Source of the DNA: Acidimicrobiaceae bacterium
GTDB taxonomy: Bacteria > Actinomycetota > Acidimicrobiia > Acidimicrobiales > RAAP-2
DNA length: 64,000 nt
NCBI GenBank assembly: GCA_003142095.1
Contig: PLON01000073.1
Span: forward strand, 41,434-105,433
Direction of reading: 5' to 3'
This document shows positions 44,622 through 54,006 of this stretch, one piece after another (within the stretch, counting starts at the first letter, position 1; each line of letters starts with the position of its first letter). The position numbers and the translations under genes are program-made. Below the pieces are notes generated by a model. The model saw nothing but the letters and a program-made list of their open reading frames with translations. It was not told the origin of the DNA and did no database searches.

Positions 44622-45668
44622 TTACGCCCCGAGAAGCGAATCCACGAAGGCGTGGGGCTCAAAGACGATGAGATCGTCGACCCCTTCGCCGACGCCCACG
44701 AACTTGACGGGAATGCCCAGGTCTCGTTCGATGGCCACGACGATTCCCCCACGCGCGGTGCCGTCGAGTTTGGTCAAGACGATTCCCGTCACATTCGCCG
44801 CGGCCAAAAATTCGCGCGCTTGACTAAGCGCGTTCTGACCAGTCGTCGCATCGAGCACCAAGAGTGTCTCTACGACCTCGCCGGGTTCGCGATCGGCAAC
44901 GCGTCGTACTTTCGTGAGTTCGTCCAACAGGTTCGAACTATTGGCGCGGCGCCCGGCGGTGTCGGCGAGCACTATGCCAATGTTGCGCGCGTGCGCGCGA
45001 CCGATGGCGTCGTGCACCACCGAGCCGGGGTCGGCGCCCTCGTGAGCGCGCACGATCTCCGCCCCACTGCGCGTCGCCCACTCTTCGAGTTGATCCGCCG
45101 CCGCCGCACGAAAAGTGTCTCCCGCCGCGAGCAGGACGCTGCGACCTTGGTCGTGGTATTTCTTGGCCAGTTTGCCGATCGTCGTCGTTTTGCCGACACC
45201 GTTGACCCCCACGAAGAGCCAGACCGCCACGCGTCCGTCGTCGGCGTCCGTTCGTACGTCTCGGTCACCGCCAAAGGAGTCGATCAGAATCGTGCGCAAC
45301 GCGGCCGCGATACCGTCGGGCGCACCGTTGGTTCTCAATTCGTCGAGTATCGAGTTCGTCATCGCGACGCCCACGTCACTTCGCAGCAACACTTCTTCTA
45401 CAACGTTGAGTTGCTCGGCGCTGACGTCGCCAACGCCCGAGAGAGAGCGCACCCGGTCGAAGACACCCCTCGACGACGCCAGGCGCGTCTCGAGCGAAGC
45501 GTCCTCCAGTACCGGCATCGGTGCTGATTCGGTGACGAGCACCTCGGGCATCGCGGCGCGCGGGGGTGCGACGAGCGCGGGACGTCGAACACGTCGGCGC
45601 CGACGCACCACGACGGTCGCACCCGCGACCACAACGATGACGGCCAGTACTACGTACAGGACGATCAC
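44622..45668 (-). CDS. ftsY: SRP receptor FtsY
   Basis: SRP receptor GTPase of 348 residues. One N-terminal helix (LYVVLAVIVVVAGATVVV) followed by an Arg-rich stretch anchors it directly in the membrane, as in many actinobacteria, replacing the acidic A domain. GTPase motifs are GVNGVGKTTTIGKLA, LADTAGRRANSSNLLDEL and TKLDGTARGG. GTG start overlaps the smc stop by 4 nt. Confidence 0.97.
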   Translation of the reverse strand: MIVLYVVLAVIVVVAGATVVVRRRRRVRRPALVAPPRAAMPEVLVTESAPMPVLEDASLETRLASSRGVFDRVRSLSGVGDVSAEQLNVVEEVLLRSDVGVAMTNSILDELRTNGAPDGIAAALRTILIDSFGGDRDVRTDADDGRVAVWLFVGVNGVGKTTTIGKLAKKYHDQGRSVLLAAGDTFRAAAADQLEEWATRSGAEIVRAHEGADPGSVVHDAIGRAHARNIGIVLADTAGRRANSSNLLDELTKVRRVADREPGEVVETLLVLDATTGQNALSQAREFLAAANVTGIVLTKLDGTARGGIVVAIERDLGIPVKFVGVGEGVDDLIVFEPHAFVDSLLGA

Positions 45669-48600
45669 GCCGTTTCAACTTCCTTCGGTCGATTAACGCG
45701 TTGGCTGACGACCTTCGACGACGCGCCGGGCACCATCGTGACGCCGTAGAGCGCGTCGGCCGACTCCATCGTGCGCTTTTGGTGCGTCACGATGAGCAAC
45801 TGTGCTTCGTTGCGGAACTCGTCCACCAGATTGAGGAAACGTTGGAGGTTGACGTCGTCGAGGGCGGCTTCCACCTCGTCCATCAGGTAAAAGGGCGAAG
45901 GGCGCGAACGAAAGACGGCGAAGAGAAACGCTAAAGCCGCCATTGAGCGCTCGCCACCCGAGAGCAGCGAGATTCGACGGACGTTTCGACCCATGGGTCG
46001 AACTTCAATTTCGACACCAGTGTTCAAGGGGTCCTCAGGTTCGCTCATGTTGAGCCGCCCCTGACCACCGGGAAAGAGCATCGCGATCAGTGACGAGAAG
46101 TGCTCGTTCACGTCAGCGAAGGCCGCCGTGAAGGTCTGCATGATCTCCTCATCAAGGGCGCGAAGAACCTCTTGGAGTTCACGACGTGCGTGGCGCACGT
46201 CACTGACTTGGGCGTCGAGTTCTTTATAGCGATCCTCGAGGGCCGATAGCTCTTCGAGTGCGAGCGGGTTGATGGGTCCCAGTGACGTGATGCGGGCTTC
46301 GAGCTCACCGACGCGTAATTCGAGGGTGACGCCCTCGGGTAGGTCCACGTGAGGAGCGGGACCCATCTCGTGGGGCTCCACACCGAGATCGCGATGAATG
46401 ATTTCGTGAACGTTGGAGACCTTTACGACGAGTTCGGCCTGTTCGATTTCATAGCGGCGCATGACCTCGCCGAGTTCGCTGAGCCGTGAGTCAGCGCCGT
46501 GGCGAGCTTGGCGAACTTCTTCGAGGAGTTCGGCACTGGCGCGAGTGGCTTCGAGTTGCCCGCGGTAGGTCGAATCCATCGCCTCTTGCGCGACGCGGAT
46601 CTCGTCGGCGGCGCGCTCGACGAGGGCGGCGAGGCGACGCAGCACCTGAGCGTCGTATTCGAGGAGTTGGCGTTTCGCGGCGGCGGCTTCACGCTCGCCG
46701 GTGCGTCCTTCGAGACGCTGTTCAATCTCACTCTGACGTTGTTCAATGAGTCGACGTCGTTCGCCGTAACGGGCCTCACTCTGTGAGAGTGTCGTCGCGA
46801 AATCATCGACCTCGCGACGACGAGCTTCGAGTTCACTTTTCGCTTCGATGAGACGCCCAGCTCGTTCGGCGCTGTCGTTCACGGTTTCTTCGAGAGTGGG
46901 CAGGGCCTCGCGCACTGCGGTGAGTTCCTTGGTGAGCGCTGCACGCTGAGAGACGAGTTCCTCGACGTCTCCGCGCAAAGTCTCGATCGTGGTCGCCAAT
47001 TCGTCACTGTCGAACTTGAGCCGCTCCACGTCGCCACGTAGTCGCTCGATCTCGCCGCGCACGTGCACGATCGCCGCAGTGGCGACGTGGTGTTGCTCCA
47101 GCGCCGCGGTCAGGTTCTCGTCGGCCTGATCGCGATGTTCGCGAAGTGACGTCAACGCGCTCTCGGCCGCCGCGGCCGTGGCCTGCGCCTCGTCGACGGT
47201 TACGCGCGTGACGACCGCTCGACCAGAAGCGACCCGCCAACCCGACGAAGAGAATCGATCGCCGTCCATGGTCACGATCGTGAGATCGGGATTCGCCAAG
47301 GCAACTTCAATGCCTGACTCCCAGTCGCTCGCGACGAACGAACGCGAAAAGAGAGCGTCGAGAACGCGCGTTACGTGCTGGGGCGCGTGGTTACGCGCTC
47401 GCACCAACTCGCGAAGCGCCCGGGTCCCTGCGGGCGCCGCCATTGGAGCGACGTCGGACTCGCCGATCGGCAAGATGAGTCCGGCGCCGCCTTCTCGTCG
47501 TAGGGCAGCGAGGGCTGCGCGAGCCGAACGACGTCCGTCGACGACCATTGCGCCCACCGAGGCGCCCGCGGCCGACTCAACGGCGCGCTCACTACCCGCG
47601 TCGATTTCAATGAGATCGAGGAAGGAGCCGAGCACTCCTTCGAGGTCGCCAATGATCGCGCGGCCGTCGGCCCCGGAGAATTCTTCGAGTGCGCGAGCGA
47701 GCGTTTCCGCGCGGGCCTGTGCGCGCGACACGCGGTCGGCCCCTTCGGCGAAAGCTACGGTGGCAGCGCGGCGATCGTGCTGGGCAGTCTCTTCGTTGGC
47801 GGCCGTGTCATCGAGGATCCCCGTGGCGTCGTTCAGACTGCTGAGCGCTTCGGCGAGTTCGTCCTGGGCGACGACACGCGCCTCGGCGATCGCGCTGGAA
47901 CGCGCTTCGGCCGCGTCAAGTCGCGTGCGCCCACGTTGTTCGCTGTCTTCTATCGAGGCCAGCGAACGTTCGAGGAGTCCGAGTTTTTCGTGCGCGGCCC
48001 GTAGCGCTGCTTCGTCCTGCTCCAACGATGAGCCGCCGACATCGTCAACGTGCGCCTCAGCAGTCGCGAACAGTTCGCGCGACGCGGTGAGGGCATTACG
48101 CAGTTCGCCGAGCGAGAACTCCTCGGCGCGAAGAGCCTCGAGGTCGGTGACCAGTCGGGCGGCGTCGGCCTCGAGAGTGGCGATGACGTTTTCGTCGGCC
48201 GAGGCAATGAGTGCTTGGCGCAGAGAGCGCTCGCGCTCTCGGATCACCGACGAGGTCCCGCGAGCCCGCTCGCCGAGGCCCTGCAGTGTTCCGAGTGTCG
48301 ACGCCAGCATCTCCTCTTTGCGTGAGGCCATCTCCGCCGCCGCGTTCGTGGCCTGGGCGTCGAGAGTTACCAGTTCGTGTCGCAGTTCGCGTTCGCGCAC
48401 CGCCGCCTCTTCGAGGGAGTGCTCGAGTTCGCGCCGACGCTGTTCGAAGTGGTGCAGGCGCGACGCGAAAAGGGCGTGACGAGCCTCGCGTAGCTCGCTC
48501 TCGACGTCGGAGTAGCTGCGCGCGGACGCCGCTTGACGCTCGAGCGGACGCATTTGACGGCGCACTTCGCGTACGAGGTCCCCGAGTCGTTCGAGGTTCT

Positions 48601-49156
48601 CTTGGGTGGCGGCGAGTCGTCGCTCGGAACGTTCCTTGCGACGACGGTGCTTCAACACGCCGGCGGCCTCTTCGATGACCGCGCGGCGGTTCTCGGGGTT
48701 CGACGAGAGGATGGAGTCAAGCTGACCCTGTCCGATGATCATGTGTTGTTGACGGCCAACGCCCGAGTCGCCGAGAAGTTCTTGCACGTCGAGCAGACGA
48801 CACGTCGTGCCGTTGATGGCGTAGTCGGAGTCGCCGTTTCGAAATAGCGTGCGCGAGATCGTCACTTCCGCGCCGTCAATCGCGAGGCGACCAGAGGAGT
48901 TGTCAATCGTCAGGGCGACTTCCGCGCGACCGAGGGCGGCACGATTGGCCGTTCCCATGAAAATGACATCGTCCATTCGCGAACTGCGAAGCGCTCTCGT
49001 GCTCTGGGCGCCCAGCACCCAGGTGACGGCGTCGACCACGTTGGACTTGCCCGAACCGTTCGGCCCGACGACCGCCGTTACACCGGGTTCGAACTCTAAA
49101 ACCGTGGTATCGGCGAAGGACTTGAATCCCTTCATGGTCAATCGCTTAAGAAACAC
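45665..49156 (-). CDS. smc: Chromosome segregation protein SMC
   Basis: Structural maintenance of chromosomes ATPase, 1163 residues, condensing and segregating DNA with ScpAB. N-terminal head has GPNGSGKSNVVDAV (Walker A); long Ala/Arg/Glu coiled coils (about 165-500 and 670-1005) flank a hinge near 510-640; the C-terminal head has LLSGGERSMAALAFLFAVFR and FYLMDEVEAALDD. GTG start with TAGCGT ending 6 nt upstream and no Shine-Dalgarno, so a promoter inside the block is likely. The order smc-ftsY-ffh is common in actinobacteria. Confidence 0.97.
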   Translation of the reverse strand: MFLKRLTMKGFKSFADTTVLEFEPGVTAVVGPNGSGKSNVVDAVTWVLGAQSTRALRSSRMDDVIFMGTANRAALGRAEVALTIDNSSGRLAIDGAEVTISRTLFRNGDSDYAINGTTCRLLDVQELLGDSGVGRQQHMIIGQGQLDSILSSNPENRRAVIEEAAGVLKHRRRKERSERRLAATQENLERLGDLVREVRRQMRPLERQAASARSYSDVESELREARHALFASRLHHFEQRRRELEHSLEEAAVRERELRHELVTLDAQATNAAAEMASRKEEMLASTLGTLQGLGERARGTSSVIRERERSLRQALIASADENVIATLEADAARLVTDLEALRAEEFSLGELRNALTASRELFATAEAHVDDVGGSSLEQDEAALRAAHEKLGLLERSLASIEDSEQRGRTRLDAAEARSSAIAEARVVAQDELAEALSSLNDATGILDDTAANEETAQHDRRAATVAFAEGADRVSRAQARAETLARALEEFSGADGRAIIGDLEGVLGSFLDLIEIDAGSERAVESAAGASVGAMVVDGRRSARAALAALRREGGAGLILPIGESDVAPMAAPAGTRALRELVRARNHAPQHVTRVLDALFSRSFVASDWESGIEVALANPDLTIVTMDGDRFSSSGWRVASGRAVVTRVTVDEAQATAAAAESALTSLREHRDQADENLTAALEQHHVATAAIVHVRGEIERLRGDVERLKFDSDELATTIETLRGDVEELVSQRAALTKELTAVREALPTLEETVNDSAERAGRLIEAKSELEARRREVDDFATTLSQSEARYGERRRLIEQRQSEIEQRLEGRTGEREAAAAKRQLLEYDAQVLRRLAALVERAADEIRVAQEAMDSTYRGQLEATRASAELLEEVRQARHGADSRLSELGEVMRRYEIEQAELVVKVSNVHEIIHRDLGVEPHEMGPAPHVDLPEGVTLELRVGELEARITSLGPINPLALEELSALEDRYKELDAQVSDVRHARRELQEVLRALDEEIMQTFTAAFADVNEHFSSLIAMLFPGGQGRLNMSEPEDPLNTGVEIEVRPMGRNVRRISLLSGGERSMAALAFLFAVFRSRPSPFYLMDEVEAALDDVNLQRFLNLVDEFRNEAQLLIVTHQKRTMESADALYGVTMVPGASSKVVSQRVNRPKEVETA

Positions 49157-49162
49157 GCATGA

Positions 49163-49168
49163 ACGCTA
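49163..49168 (-). promoter_or_regulatory. Leaderless -10 element, smc
   Basis: TAGCGT on the minus strand, 6 nt before the GTG at 49156. It lies in the 38-nt gap after mutM. Confidence 0.55.
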
Positions 49169-49194
49169 GCAACCTTCTGGTCGCGGGCCGGGAG

Positions 49195-50100
49195 TTACGC
49201 CTGGCACTTCTCGCAGTAGTAGGTAGATCGTCCGCGTACCGTCTCGCGGCGAATGGGCTGGCGACACTGGAGGCATGGTTGGCCCTCGCGGTTGTAGACC
49301 TGATGGAACTTTTGGAAGTTGCCGGGCTTGTCGTCGGGGTCCACGAACTGCTCGTCGTCGAGCGTTGATCCCCCGTGTTTGATGGCTTCAGTCAAGACCT
49401 CGCTGATGGCGCGGTGCAGACGTCGAATCTCGATGGTCGAGAGCGACTCAGCGTGACGATCGAAACGCAGACCGGCCGAAAAGAGAATCTCGTCGGAGTA
49501 GATGTTGCCGATTCCCGCAATGATGTCCTGATCAGTCAGAACAGCCTTCAGGGGCGTCGAGCGACTGCGCAAAATAGCCGCGAGGCGGTCCCAACCAATC
49601 TGGTCTTCGAAGGGATCGAGGCCGAGGTGCGCAAGTTCCGGGACCGCTCGGCGCAGCGCCAGTCCCTCGCCCCCAATGGAGAGGCGCGCGAACTTCGAGA
49701 TTTCAACCGGCGGATCATCCTCACTGGGGGCCTTCGACACGTAGAGCTCACCGAACGTCCGCGGATCGACGTAGCGCAGTTCCCCACCCTGGGTGAAGGT
49801 AAAGACGACGTGGGTGTGCTTGGGCTTAAGATCCTTCGGGCCCTTTGAGCGCAACAGTTGCCCACTCATGCCGAGGTGAATGACGAGGTGCGAACCGTTG
49901 TCGAGGCCCACGATCAAGTTCTTACCGAGGCGCTGCACCGAGCGCACGCTGTGACCCTCGAGCATGGCGCGAAAGTCTTTGGCCGTTTTGTGACGGCGCA
50001 CCACGCGGCCGTTCGTGACCGAGACGGTCTTGAATTTCTTACCAATGAGGTCACGCGCCAGCGAGGCACGTACCGTTTCCACTTCAGCGAGTTCAGGCAT
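49195..50100 (-). CDS. mutM: Formamidopyrimidine-DNA glycosylase
   Basis: Fpg/MutM removing 8-oxoguanine and nicking the abasic site. MPELAEVETVR gives catalytic Pro2/Glu3, HLGMSGQLL and a C-terminal zinc finger CLQCRQPIRRE...YYCEKCQ follow. 301 residues from ATG 50100, chosen because the mature enzyme needs the N-terminal Pro. It starts 8 nt inside the rnc 3' end. The order rnc-mutM-smc is conserved in many actinobacteria. Confidence 0.97.
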   Translation of the reverse strand: MPELAEVETVRASLARDLIGKKFKTVSVTNGRVVRRHKTAKDFRAMLEGHSVRSVQRLGKNLIVGLDNGSHLVIHLGMSGQLLRSKGPKDLKPKHTHVVFTFTQGGELRYVDPRTFGELYVSKAPSEDDPPVEISKFARLSIGGEGLALRRAVPELAHLGLDPFEDQIGWDRLAAILRSRSTPLKAVLTDQDIIAGIGNIYSDEILFSAGLRFDRHAESLSTIEIRRLHRAISEVLTEAIKHGGSTLDDEQFVDPDDKPGNFQKFHQVYNREGQPCLQCRQPIRRETVRGRSTYYCEKCQA

Positions 50101-50779
50101 CGTCGTGACCCAGCCACGCCGCGCGAGCGGCCTCACCCTCAGCACTCTTCTTCGAGCGGCCCTCGCCCACCGCAACCAGGTCTCCTACCCGCACCGTTGC
50201 GTAGTACGTCGCCGCATGCGCGGGACCTTCGGCGCTGACCTCGTAGAGCGGGGTACCGAGCCTGCGCGACTCGGCCCACTGGCGCAGACGAGTCTTCGGG
50301 TCAACGTCACCGGGCGCGAGCGCCGCCGCGACGACGTCGTCCGCCAGCGCGGCGTGAACGAACTCCTTGGCGGCGTCGTAACCGCGTTCGAAATAGAGAG
50401 CCGCGACGACTGCTTCGAACGCGTCGGCGAGCAACGACGGTCGCTCGGCGCCGTTTTCCTTTCGTACGCCGCGTCCGACGCGCAGGACCGCTCCAAGTTC
50501 GAGCCGGCGCGCGGCGCGCGCGAGCGCCGCTTCGTTGACGACGCGACTGCGCACGAGCGAACCCGAACCCTCGTCGAGTTGCGGGTAACGCGTCACTATG
50601 AGGTCCGCGATCGCCAGATCGACGACGGCGTCACCGAGAAATTCGAGACGCTCGTTCGATTCGACGTTGTGCTCGGCGGCGAAACTGGAGTGCGTCAGTG
50701 CCATCACTAGTAGCGGGCTCGTGGGATCGAGCCCGAGGCGCTCCGCGACGGTGTCGAGGGACGAGACCATGAGGCTCAC
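50093..50779 (-). CDS. rnc: Ribonuclease III
   Basis: Double-strand-specific RNase of 228 residues processing rRNA. Signature NERLEFLGDAVVDLAIADL with metal-binding Glu/Asp; second acidic pair in LLADAFEAVVAALYFERG; dsRNA-binding domain from about 155 (DPKTRLRQWAESRRLGTPLYEV). GTG at 50779 (GAGG upstream) or ATG at 50770. Lies 8 nt after acpP. Confidence 0.96.
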   Translation of the reverse strand: MSLMVSSLDTVAERLGLDPTSPLLVMALTHSSFAAEHNVESNERLEFLGDAVVDLAIADLIVTRYPQLDEGSGSLVRSRVVNEAALARAARRLELGAVLRVGRGVRKENGAERPSLLADAFEAVVAALYFERGYDAAKEFVHAALADDVVAAALAPGDVDPKTRLRQWAESRRLGTPLYEVSAEGPAHAATYYATVRVGDLVAVGEGRSKKSAEGEAARAAWLGHDDA

Positions 50780-50787
50780 GCGCCTCG

Positions 50788-51072
50788 TTAGCTAACCTGC
50801 AGTTTGAGCGCCACGTAGTTGACGGCGTCACGAACCGAGGCGAGACCCTCTAGGTCCTCGTCGTCGATGTGAAAACCGGCAGAGTACGTTGACAAACTCT
50901 CCTCAAGGCCCTCGACGAGCTCAATCAACGCAAGCGAGTCCGCGCCCAGGTCTTCGAACGAGACGTCTTCGGCGATATCGCTGGGACTCTTTTCGAGGAT
51001 TTCGGCCAGTTGGTCACGCACGAGCACCAAGATGCCGGCTCGGTCCAACGGTGCGGTGGTGTCAGCGCTCAT
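50788..51072 (-). CDS. acpP: Acyl carrier protein
   Basis: ACP of 94 residues carrying acyl chains on a phosphopantetheine at the Ser of LGADSLALIELVEGLEE. Acidic, four-helix pattern. The N-terminus is slightly longer than in E. coli. AAGGAGG lies 4 nt before the ATG, a strong Shine-Dalgarno. Neighbours plsX and rnc give the usual plsX-acpP-rnc order, though fabD/fabH/fabG are absent. Confidence 0.95.
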   Translation of the reverse strand: MSADTTAPLDRAGILVLVRDQLAEILEKSPSDIAEDVSFEDLGADSLALIELVEGLEESLSTYSAGFHIDDEDLEGLASVRDAVNYVALKLQVS

Positions 51073-51138
51073 GACGCCTCCTTATAAACGTGTCTCAACA
51101 CTAGTGAATGTCGGCGCTCGAGCGGCTAGTTAGGCAGC

Positions 51139-52116
51139 TTAATCAGGACGTATGGTGGCAGCCAATTTTGCCACCACGTCCCCAGCGTCAACCTCGGCCG
51201 CGACGCGCAGTGCGTTCATGATGGCCGTGGCGTTTGACGAACCGTGACTGATGATGCAGATCCCCTGGACACCGAGCAGCATCGCGCCGCCCTGACTTTC
51301 GGGCGTGAGCTGCGACGCGACCGGCCAGAGGTGTTCCAAGAGCACGTCGCCGGCCGCCTTCGTGGCCTCGTTAGTGCCGATCGCGTCGAGTACCGCGGAG
51401 AAGACGAATTTCAGTCCCCCTTCGAGGGTCTTGAGTGCGACGTTGCCGGTGAAACCGTCAGTGACGATGACGTCGACGGGTGACGGAATGAAGTCACGAC
51501 CTTCGACGTTGCCCACGAAGTTCAACGTGGATGTCTCCGAAAGAAGTTGATGCGTGGCCTTCACGAGGGGATTGCCCTTCGAGGCCTCTTCACCAATGGA
51601 GAGCAACCCGATCTTGGGCGACGCCACGCCGTAACGCGCGGCGACGTAGGTCGAGGCCATCTGGGCGAACTGCAGGAGCATCTCGGGCGTGCATTCAGCG
51701 TTCGCCCCCGCGTCAACCAACACCACCGGCGTGCGATTGGGGTTGGGAATCGGCGTCACGATACAGGGCCGGTGCACACCCGGGAGGCGCCCCAAACGCA
51801 GCAGCGCCGAGGCCATCGTGGCGCCGGTGTTGCCGGCTGACACCATGGCAGATGCTTTACCGTCGCGCACGAGTTCCGCGGCGCGCACCAAGGACGAGTC
51901 CTTCTTCTTGCGTACGCTGGCGCCGGGATCGTCGTCCATGGCGATGACCTCGCTGCACTCAACGACGTCGAGGCCGAGGGGGTCGCCCATCAGTTCGGGC
52001 ACGCCGACGAGGGTGACGCTTAGTCCCAGTTCATCGACCGCACGGCGAGCGCCCGCGATGATCTCTTTGGGAGCAAAGTCACCACCCATCGCGTCTAAGG
52101 CGATGGGCAGCGTCAA
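51139..52116 (-). CDS. plsX: Phosphate acyltransferase PlsX
   Basis: Makes acyl-phosphate from acyl-ACP for phospholipid synthesis. IALDAMGGDFAPKEIIAGA, SAGNTGATMASALLRLGRLPGVHRP, and VTDGFTGNVALKTLEG are typical; 325 residues. TTG start one base after the rpmF stop, with AGAGGT 8 nt upstream. Confidence 0.95.
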   Translation of the reverse strand: MTLPIALDAMGGDFAPKEIIAGARRAVDELGLSVTLVGVPELMGDPLGLDVVECSEVIAMDDDPGASVRKKKDSSLVRAAELVRDGKASAMVSAGNTGATMASALLRLGRLPGVHRPCIVTPIPNPNRTPVVLVDAGANAECTPEMLLQFAQMASTYVAARYGVASPKIGLLSIGEEASKGNPLVKATHQLLSETSTLNFVGNVEGRDFIPSPVDVIVTDGFTGNVALKTLEGGLKFVFSAVLDAIGTNEATKAAGDVLLEHLWPVASQLTPESQGGAMLLGVQGICIISHGSSNATAIMNALRVAAEVDAGDVVAKLAATIRPD

Positions 52117-52117
52117 C

Positions 52118-52297
52118 TCAGTTGACCTCTACTGCGACGCGGTTCTTGTACCAACCGCAGTTCGGGCACACGATGTGGGGCAACTTCGAGGTCGCGCACT
52201 GGGGACAGACGCTACGAGCCGGTCGCTCCAAGCGCCAGTTGGCCGCACGGCGGCTGCGGGTCTTTGCTTTGCTGGTCTTGCGCTTGGGTACGGCCAT
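52118..52297 (-). CDS. rpmF: 50S ribosomal protein L32
   Basis: A 59-residue protein too short for the ORF track. It begins MAVPKRKTSKAKTRSRRA and has a zinc ribbon CPQC...CPNCGWYKNR, diagnostic for bacterial L32 of the C+ type. ATG at 52297, stop TGA at 52118. Sits between yceD and plsX in the conserved yceD-rpmF-plsX order. Confidence 0.96.
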   Translation of the reverse strand: MAVPKRKTSKAKTRSRRAANWRLERPARSVCPQCATSKLPHIVCPNCGWYKNRVAVEVN

Positions 52298-52338
52298 CGA
52301 TCTTCTCTTTCACCAGAAACGGGCGCACCCGTCACTCT

Positions 52339-52884
52339 TTAGGATCCCTCGGACTCGGGGTCCGCAAATTGGAGTCCGTCCAGTGTAGCCCACCGGGGAT
52401 CACGTGGCGCCCGGCAGTCGCAGCGGGCCTCGTTGCGATCGATGCCGCAGTACGGACAGAGTCCTTGGCAGTCCGCCCGACATAGCGGCGCGAGCGGCAA
52501 CTCCAACAGAATCGCGTCGTGCACCAAGGGGGCGAGATCAACGAAGGACTGATCGATCGGGTAGGTCAGTTCGTCGGTGACGTCGGGATCGTCGACGAAG
52601 CGTTCGTTGACGGCGACGTTGGTTACGCCGAGTACCGGCGCGGAGCAGCGCCGACAGAACCCGTGCCAGGGGGCTTCCACGCAACCACGCGCGCGCAGTC
52701 CCCCGCTGAAACTCTCGAGACGAAGCTTCACGCGCACCAGGGCCCCGGGGAAAACGTCGGTTTCGACGGGTCCGCGCGGGGCGAACTCGTGGAGCTCGTC
52801 AAAGGGAGCTTCGAAGTCCACCGGCAACGACGAGGGCACGTCACGTAAAAGCGCCGCGACGGGGACGAGATACGGCGACGCCAC
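52339..52884 (-). CDS. YceD/DUF177 family protein
   Basis: A 181-residue protein linked to 23S rRNA accumulation in bacteria. LRARGCVEAPWHGFCRRCSAPV and LPLAPLCRADCQGLCPYCGIDRNEARC are the YceD cysteine motifs. GTG start, 4 nt after the coiled-coil gene stop, without its own Shine-Dalgarno. Position before rpmF supports the call. Confidence 0.9.
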   Translation of the reverse strand: MASPYLVPVAALLRDVPSSLPVDFEAPFDELHEFAPRGPVETDVFPGALVRVKLRLESFSGGLRARGCVEAPWHGFCRRCSAPVLGVTNVAVNERFVDDPDVTDELTYPIDQSFVDLAPLVHDAILLELPLAPLCRADCQGLCPYCGIDRNEARCDCRAPRDPRWATLDGLQFADPESEGS

Positions 52885-52888
52885 GGCT

Positions 52889-53521
52889 CTAGAAGGAGTC
52901 CTGATCGAAGAAGGAGCCCTCGGCCGCGCCGGACTCCTCGGGCGCGAGTGCTGGGGCGGGAGCCGGTGAGAGGAAGTCGTCGCTCGGGTAGTCGGGACTC
53001 AGCATCGATGTCGGCAGTCCCTGGGCGCTCAAGCGTTCGCGTCCCGAGTGCGCGGTTTTTAGCAATCGTTCGAGCACGATTTCGAATCCGCCGAGCTTGC
53101 CGTCGATGAAGTCTTCGGACTCATTGATCATCTGACGGGCCTGGGCGTGGGCGTCGGCAATGATCTGCTCAGCCTTGAGGCGCGACTGGCGAACGATTTC
53201 GGTCTTGTCGACCATGCGTGCCGCCTCCGCGCGGACCTGGTTCATCAGTTGCTCGGCCTTTTGTACCTCGGCCGCCATCAGCTCCTCACGGTCGCGTAGC
53301 GCCCAGCGGGCTTCACGAATCTCGTCGGGCAAGCTGTGCAACGCCTGTTCCAGCAAGGAGAGGACCTCATCGCGCGAGATGAGGGCCGAGTTCGACAGCG
53401 GCATCTGCTTGGCGTTGGCGACAATGTCGATGAGGTCGCGCAGATCGGCCTCGATGTCGCGGCGCACGTGGCGAGCCGCCTCTTCTAACTCCTCACCGTC
53501 GTAACCGTCAAAGGAGGTCAT
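52889..53521 (-). CDS. Coiled-coil protein, DivIVA-like
   Basis: A 210-residue soluble protein dominated by charged helices (about 20-160: EELEEAARHVRRDIEADLRDL, DREELMAAEVQKAEQLMNQVRAEA, RLKAEQIIADAHAQARQMI). Resembles DivIVA/SepIVA-like or ATP-synthase-b-like coils found between coaD and yceD in actinobacteria. The C-terminal 40 residues are Ser/Pro/Ala rich. A role in division or envelope growth is inferred. ATG overlaps the coaD stop by 4 nt. Confidence 0.75.
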   Translation of the reverse strand: MTSFDGYDGEELEEAARHVRRDIEADLRDLIDIVANAKQMPLSNSALISRDEVLSLLEQALHSLPDEIREARWALRDREELMAAEVQKAEQLMNQVRAEAARMVDKTEIVRQSRLKAEQIIADAHAQARQMINESEDFIDGKLGGFEIVLERLLKTAHSGRERLSAQGLPTSMLSPDYPSDDFLSPAPAPALAPEESGAAEGSFFDQDSF

Positions 53522-54006
53522 TGGCCACCGCCTGGGAACTTTTCGGCCAGTCGTTTGGCGACCGACTCAGGCACGAAGGACGTGACGTCGCCGCCGTAGC
53601 GCGCGACCTCGCGCAACAGTCGCGACGCGATAAAGGAGTGGTGCGAGCTCGACGGCAGAAACAGCGTTTCCACGCCCGAGAGAGAACGGTTCATCTGTGC
53701 CATCTGCAGTTCGCTCTCGAAATCCGAGACGGCCCGGAGGCCCTTCACGATGGCCGTCGCGTTGACGTCGCGCGCGACATTGACGAGCAGCGTCGAGATG
53801 GAGACAATGCGGACGTTGTTCACGTGAACCAGGCAGTCCGCGATCATCTCTCGGCGTTCATCGAGGTCAAAGAGTGCTTCGGACTTTTGGGGGTTGCGAA
53901 TCGCCGCCACGACGATCTCGTCAAAGATCTGCGAGGCGCGTTCCACTATTTCCAGGTGACCGTTGTGGAAGGGGTCAAAAGAGCCCGGAATCAGTCCAAC
54001 CGTCAC
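53518..54006 (-). CDS. coaD: Phosphopantetheine adenylyltransferase
   Basis: Penultimate CoA-synthesis enzyme, 162 residues. GSFDPFHNGHLEIVERA carries the HxGH nucleotidyltransferase motif; VKGLRAVSDFESELQMAQMNR and SSSHHSFIASRLLREVARYGGDV are specific. GTG start overlaps the rsmD stop by 4 nt. Confidence 0.97.
   Translation of the reverse strand: MTVGLIPGSFDPFHNGHLEIVERASQIFDEIVVAAIRNPQKSEALFDLDERREMIADCLVHVNNVRIVSISTLLVNVARDVNATAIVKGLRAVSDFESELQMAQMNRSLSGVETLFLPSSSHHSFIASRLLREVARYGGDVTSFVPESVAKRLAEKFPGGGQ

Noticed and set aside
47178-48479. 433-codon plus-strand ORF inside smc
   Set aside because: Ser/Arg/Ala-only shadow of the smc coiled coil; no family features.
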